Assembly: GCA_020025055.1 (NCBI GenBank)
Contig: JAHHST010000028.1
Location: forward strand, 1 to 16,557
DNA from: Longicatena sp.
Lineage (GTDB): Bacteria; Bacillota_I; Bacilli_A; Erysipelotrichales; Erysipelotrichaceae
Direction: 5' to 3'
DNA: 16,557 nucleotides
Shown here: positions 13,336 through 16,557 of the stretch, piece after piece
How positions within the stretch are numbered: position 1 is the stretch's first letter
Layout of the letters: each line of letters opens with the position of its first letter
Translations under genes and position numbers: made by a program
Notes under the pieces: model-generated
Databases searched by the model: none
What the model was told of the DNA's origin: nothing
What the model saw: only the letters and a program-made list of their open reading frames with translations

Positions 13336-15009
13336 ATGAAAAATTATATTTTAGAACTTAACAATAACTTACCATATAAAACAAAAACTTCTATCGTATA
13401 CAAACATCAAACATATTCAATTCTTGTGAACGGAGAATGTTATAATGCACATGAAATATATAATATTTTATCAAAATCTTATGCATTAAAAGACTCTCTA
13501 GAAGAAATTGTTTTTTTTGCATACCAGTGCTGGAAATCTGATATTTTTTTAAAATTAGAAGGAGCATACAGTTTTATTATCATTCACCAAAATGATTTCA
13601 TTGCTTTTCGCGATCCATTTGGACTAACACCATTATATTATTCAAATTATAAAGACAGTATATGGATTTCTGATAACATACAGTTAATCTTGCATTATAG
13701 CAAACAACCAGCAGTATTAGACTCTACTGGTATATTAGAATTATTTTCTTTTGGTCCAAGTTGCAGTGAAGACAAAACCTTATTTTCAAACATTCATTCA
13801 TTACCTATTGGTTCTTATTTATCAGTAAAAAACAATCAAATTAATATCAAACAATATTATCATATTCCTACTATCGAACATACCGATAATTTAGCTACGA
13901 CTGCATATAAAGTACACAAATTGCTTACTCAATCAATCCAGCAAGAATCGGCGAACTGTAATAGCAGTTTCTTATCTGGAGGTTTAGATAGCAGTATCAT
14001 CCATGCTGTTTGTACACACAATCCTTCATGGAATACGTATTCACTAGATTATGTTGGAAATAAAGAAAATTTTGTAAAGAACAATTATCAGGTATCACTC
14101 GATCAAGATTATATACAAGAAATGCTCGATAAATACCCTACTCATCATACTTCATTAACAATTTCACAAGAAAAACTAGCCGCATTACTTGAAGATGCTA
14201 TGACAGCAACAAATCAACCTGGTATGGCAGATATCGATTCATCTTTGTTATGGTTATGTAATCAAGTAAAAAGGAAACAATCTATAATCTTAAGCGGTGA
14301 ATGTAGTGATGAAATTTTTGGTGGATATCCTTGGTTTTATAGAGATGAACTAAAAAATTTAAATACATTTCCATGGTTACAATCAACAAAGCAACGAATT
14401 CAATTACTAAAAAAAGATATTCAGAATTTACCTTATGAAGACTACATTCAGCAACAATATCATCATACAATAGATGATATTAGTTTTCTTGCTTCTGATA
14501 CAGAAGATGATAAAAACTATCGTATTCATACAATTTTATGCTTACATTGGTTTATGCAAACATTAATTAGAAGACAATTTTGTATGTCCAATGCTACAAA
14601 CCTTATCATTCGTACTCCTTTTGCAAATCTTCATCTATTAGAATACGTATATAATATTCCTTGGAAAATGAAATTCTATCATAACCAAGAAAAAGGAATT
14701 CTGCGTAAAGCATTTGAAAATGAACTTCCATATGATGTTTGTTGGAGAAAGAAAAATCCATATCCGAAAACCCATAATCCTCTGTATGCAAAAATTGTAA
14801 CCTCCATGCTACAAACACGATATAATGATCCTAATTCCCCACTACATGAATTACTAGATGATAAAAAATGGGTAGAATTAATGAATACACAAGGATCTTC
14901 ATTTCCTTTACCTTGGTATGGACAATTAATGAGTGGTCCTCAATTAATTGCTTATCTTTATCAAATTGATCGATGGATTTGTAAATATAACATTATCATT
15001 CGTAAATAA
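13336..15009 (+). CDS. asnB: Asparagine synthetase-like protein lacking the N-terminal glutaminase cysteine
   Basis: AsnB-family amidotransferase homologue, 557 aa from ATG 13336. An ATG three codons earlier (13327) sits directly on the AAAGG ribosome site and is too close. The C-terminal ATP-pyrophosphatase half is intact: SGGLDSS (214-220) and SGECSDEIFGGY (320-331), close to the usual GEGSDELFGGY with Cys replacing Gly. The class II glutaminase half is incomplete. NGECYN (32-37) and FRDPFGLTPLYYS (91-103) remain, but the protein begins about 40 residues too late. It has no MCGI start (catalytic Cys) and no HRGPD segment, and none is encoded just upstream. I infer an ammonia-dependent synthetase or a protein with an altered role. 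A strong terminator overlaps the stop codon; the unit is monocistronic. Confidence 0.82.
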   Translation: MKNYILELNNNLPYKTKTSIVYKHQTYSILVNGECYNAHEIYNILSKSYALKDSLEEIVFFAYQCWKSDIFLKLEGAYSFIIIHQNDFIAFRDPFGLTPLYYSNYKDSIWISDNIQLILHYSKQPAVLDSTGILELFSFGPSCSEDKTLFSNIHSLPIGSYLSVKNNQINIKQYYHIPTIEHTDNLATTAYKVHKLLTQSIQQESANCNSSFLSGGLDSSIIHAVCTHNPSWNTYSLDYVGNKENFVKNNYQVSLDQDYIQEMLDKYPTHHTSLTISQEKLAALLEDAMTATNQPGMADIDSSLLWLCNQVKRKQSIILSGECSDEIFGGYPWFYRDELKNLNTFPWLQSTKQRIQLLKKDIQNLPYEDYIQQQYHHTIDDISFLASDTEDDKNYRIHTILCLHWFMQTLIRRQFCMSNATNLIIRTPFANLHLLEYVYNIPWKMKFYHNQEKGILRKAFENELPYDVCWRKKNPYPKTHNPLYAKIVTSMLQTRYNDPNSPLHELLDDKKWVELMNTQGSSFPLPWYGQLMSGPQLIAYLYQIDRWICKYNIIIRK

Positions 15010-15039
15010 AAGAAGAGAACTAATTCTCTTCTTTTATTT
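15004..15039. terminator. Bidirectional terminator overlapping the asnB-like stop codon
   Basis: A 16-bp perfect stem (15004-15019 with 15024-15039) has the 4-nt loop CTAA. The AAATAAAAG arm contains the asnB-like TAA stop (15007-15009); on the other strand the loop holds the TAG that ends the rmuC remnant. Confidence 0.85.
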
Positions 15040-15958
15040 GTACGTTCTCAATTTCTTGAAATTTCATTAATAACTTACTTGCAGTTATTGATAATAAACA
15101 TATATTCTCATAGCATTTATTAAAATTCGCTTGTACATTTTGATATCATTTTTCAAACCTTTCAAATTCAATTTGCAATTTTTGTAGTTCCTTTTGCATA
15201 TGAGCAATATTTTTATTTCTCTCTACACCCAAATAAATTGTTTTAATTGCCGTAATATATGCTATTAATGTAGTTGGTGATACCATGTAAAATTTATTCT
15301 CATATGAAAATTTAACAAGTTCATAACATTGTGCATAAATATATGAATATACAGCTTCAATAGGTAAAACATATATGTAAATTCTGCTGTTTCTTGTGGA
15401 ATAATATATTTTTTTACATCAGCCACAAATGATGCTTGATACTTTGTCTGTTCTTCTTTTGTTTGTGAATTCATTAAACGATTATAGTTTTCTAATGGTT
15501 CTTTTCCAAATAATACTGCATCAACAATAGAACCATTGCTAAGTTTATATTGTTTACAATACTAATGTCAATCATTCCCCATAGCATTTTTCTAATAGAT
15601 TATATAATTCAATTTCTCCAAAAATACCTCTTGTTTTTATCTGCTAAAACCCGATGAATGTCTGCAATGGAATATGATAATTCTTTTAAACTTTATTGTC
15701 CTTCATATAACTTTTCCATCAAATATAAACTTTCATTTGTCGAGCCTTTCCATTTATTTAAATCCTGTTTTACTGAGCTTTATAACTGTTACATTTGTTG
15801 TTGCATGTAAAACATAAATTTCTGCTACTTTTTATCATTCACTAATACATATTCTTCTAATTTAACGTCCGCTTTTAAAAGATGCTTAAATATAACTAAA
15901 GCAATACATAGTACCATAAATGCGCCAATCATAATTCCAAAAAATACTACTATATATT
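15020..15958 (-). pseudogene. rmuC: Decayed rmuC (DNA recombination protein RmuC)
   Basis: Pieces of one RmuC-like protein can be followed in order across all three minus-strand frames. First comes a membrane helix and linker (VVFFGIMIGAFMVL..., about 15955-15830), ended by a TAG at 15825-15827. A coiled stretch with further stops follows (near 15780-15795 and 15690-15701). Then, after a frameshift, comes GIFGEIELYNLLEKCYG, followed by KQYKLSNGSIVDAVLFGKEP, which joins directly to LENYNRLMNSQ. The conserved IDSKFP-type segment expected there is missing. Next come FVADVKKYI, IPQETAEFTYMF (with a deletion before it), MVSPTTLIAYITAIKTIYLG and a C-terminal tail ending at TAG 15020-15022. Several stops, shifts and deletions exclude a sequencing slip. 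Intact RmuC proteins are nuclease-like and limit sequence inversions; this copy cannot work. Confidence 0.85.
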
Positions 15959-15977
15959 TACCTCTTCATCCGTCATA

Positions 15978-16412
15978 TTATAACAGATTTTCAAATAAAT
16001 GCATATCAAGAAATAATTGAAATTGCCTACATCTCTGCATCTGTTTCTTTATTGTTCGATAATCAATATTGAATATATATTCATCCCCTGATATAAATTT
16101 AATTTTTGTACTTTTTCCTATTTGATGAAATGTAGTAACTGCATTCGCATGAATCCAAAAACAATCTTTTCTTTTGTTAGATACCGTTGGAAAAATAATA
16201 TTTTTATTTGTTTCAGATAAAAGAATTGGAACTTTTTGTTTTATTTGTAACACTAATTTTATAGCATCCTTTCTTCCTTGATAAGTACTTCCAAAATGGA
16301 TACATAACATCTTAATACAGTCCATAACAGATTGTTCTATATAATGTTTTTGATTATTCGAACAATACAAAACCGTTTTATTTGTTTTATCTTCATATAA
16401 AAAAAGTAACAT
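15978..16412 (-). CDS. comK: ComK-like competence transcription factor
   Basis: A 144-aa protein whose central part aligns by eye with ComK, the master activator of DNA-uptake genes in Bacillus. CIHFGSTYQGRK (residues 36-47) corresponds to CRFFGSSYAGRK. VPILLSETNKNIIFPTVSNKRKD, read in two parts (VPILLSE and IIFPTVSNKRKDCFWIH), corresponds to PIMVDPSNQIFLFPTLSSTRPQCGWIS. KIKFISGDEYIFNI matches the EVTFSNGKTMELPI strand. The protein is shorter than B. subtilis ComK (192 aa) at both ends and seems to lack the C-terminal FMLYPK-type MecA-binding motif. ATG 16412 follows a weak AAGAAG site and an extended -10. It lies directly upstream of the dead rmuC, which may once have been its operon partner. 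The frame is intact; whether it still activates transcription is unknown. Confidence 0.78.
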   Translation of the reverse strand: MLLFLYEDKTNKTVLYCSNNQKHYIEQSVMDCIKMLCIHFGSTYQGRKDAIKLVLQIKQKVPILLSETNKNIIFPTVSNKRKDCFWIHANAVTTFHQIGKSTKIKFISGDEYIFNIDYRTIKKQMQRCRQFQLFLDMHLFENLL

Positions 16413-16434
16413 TGTAACACTTCTTTCTAGTTAG

Positions 16435-16443
16435 ACTATATCA
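16435..16443 (-). promoter_or_regulatory. Extended -10 promoter of the comK-like gene
   Basis: In minus sense TGATATAGT gives a TG-extended -10 (TATAGT, 16435-16440), 22 bp before the ATG, leaving a short leader. No good -35 is visible 17 bp upstream, and I see no clear AAAA-N5-TTTT pair (the ComK box) next to it. Confidence 0.45.
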
Positions 16444-16507
16444 TAAATAATTACTTTAAATATATTCTTAAAGAAGACTTATATTTTTTTTAGTAAATAT
16501 AAAAAAA

Positions 16508-16557
16508 AGGGGCTGTAACAGTTAAAAACATCTCCTATGTAAAAAAATAAAAAAGTA
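16508..16557. other. Possible terminal repeat of an insertion sequence at window edge
   Basis: After an A-run comes GGGGCTGTAACAG, followed by A-rich DNA to the window end. GGGGCTGTAACA-type tips resemble the inverted-repeat ends of some Bacillota insertion sequences (IS1182-like). No transposase or second end is in view, so this is a weak guess from 13 bases. Confidence 0.2.

Noticed and set aside
13336..15009. Lasso-peptide cyclase (McjC-like) as an alternative to asparagine synthetase
   Set aside because: No precursor peptide, leader-binding protein, transglutaminase-like protease or ABC exporter is nearby, and the protein retains NGEIYN- and RDPFG-like segments typical of AsnB.
15265..15474. 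A separate 69-aa minus-strand protein
   Set aside because: Its N-terminal half reads as RmuC (NSQTKEEQ...FVADVKKYI...IPQETAEFTYMF), then the frame slips; it is part of the rmuC pseudogene.
1..16557. CRISPR arrays, tRNA or rRNA genes
   Set aside because: No regularly spaced repeats, and no cloverleaf or conserved rRNA segments were seen on either strand.

Overview
The window is low-GC, codon-biased DNA with strong AGGAGG-type ribosome sites and frequent TTG/GTG starts. It carries a complete acetyl-CoA-to-butyrate gene set, a monomeric [FeFe] hydrogenase and a ComK-like protein. This fits a strictly fermentative, gut-type anaerobic Bacillota. I infer an Erysipelotrichaceae-like butyrate producer, but no rRNA or marker gene is present to prove it.

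Layout. (1) 1-334 holds an unrecognised, edge-truncated gene (minus strand). (2) 343-2647 holds a group-B-like [FeFe] hydrogenase with its own operator-rich promoter, preceded on the same strand by a thioredoxin-fold lipoprotein; terminator hairpins bound the block. (3) 2866-9277 is a six-gene minus-strand operon transcribed in the order bcd-etfB-etfA-hbd-crt-CoA-transferase. Tight 12-19 bp gaps join bcd-etfB-etfA; gaps of 78-90 bp, each with a hairpin, separate the later genes. (4) 9278-9715 is a shared divergent control region with two good promoters, each with a Rex-like box 4-5 bp upstream of its -35. (5) 9716-10921 is the divergent thiolase gene, ended by a bidirectional hairpin. (6) 10996-13188 holds a cysteine desulfidase/serine dehydratase-like Fe-S enzyme (cyuA family) and a YitT-family membrane protein, both minus strand. 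(7) 13336-15009 holds an asparagine-synthetase-like protein without its glutaminase N-terminus (plus strand). (8) 15020-16412 holds a decayed rmuC gene and, upstream of it, an intact short ComK-like gene (minus strand). A possible insertion-sequence tip lies at the right edge.

How it works together. Thiolase condenses two acetyl-CoA; Hbd reduces acetoacetyl-CoA; Crt dehydrates to crotonyl-CoA; Bcd with EtfAB reduces crotonyl-CoA, probably by flavin-based electron bifurcation that also reduces ferredoxin; the CoA-transferase probably releases butyrate by swapping CoA with acetate. The [FeFe] hydrogenase is a plausible outlet for the reduced ferredoxin. The bcd operon, thl and the hydrogenase all have 18-bp sites resembling the operator of Rex, the NADH/NAD+-sensing repressor. 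This suggests one redox regulon for carbon flow and hydrogen output.

The observations most worth following are the Rex-like boxes and their repeated geometry, the ComK homologue beside a dead rmuC, the Cys-less asparagine synthetase, and the hairpins in the three wide gaps of the butyrate operon.
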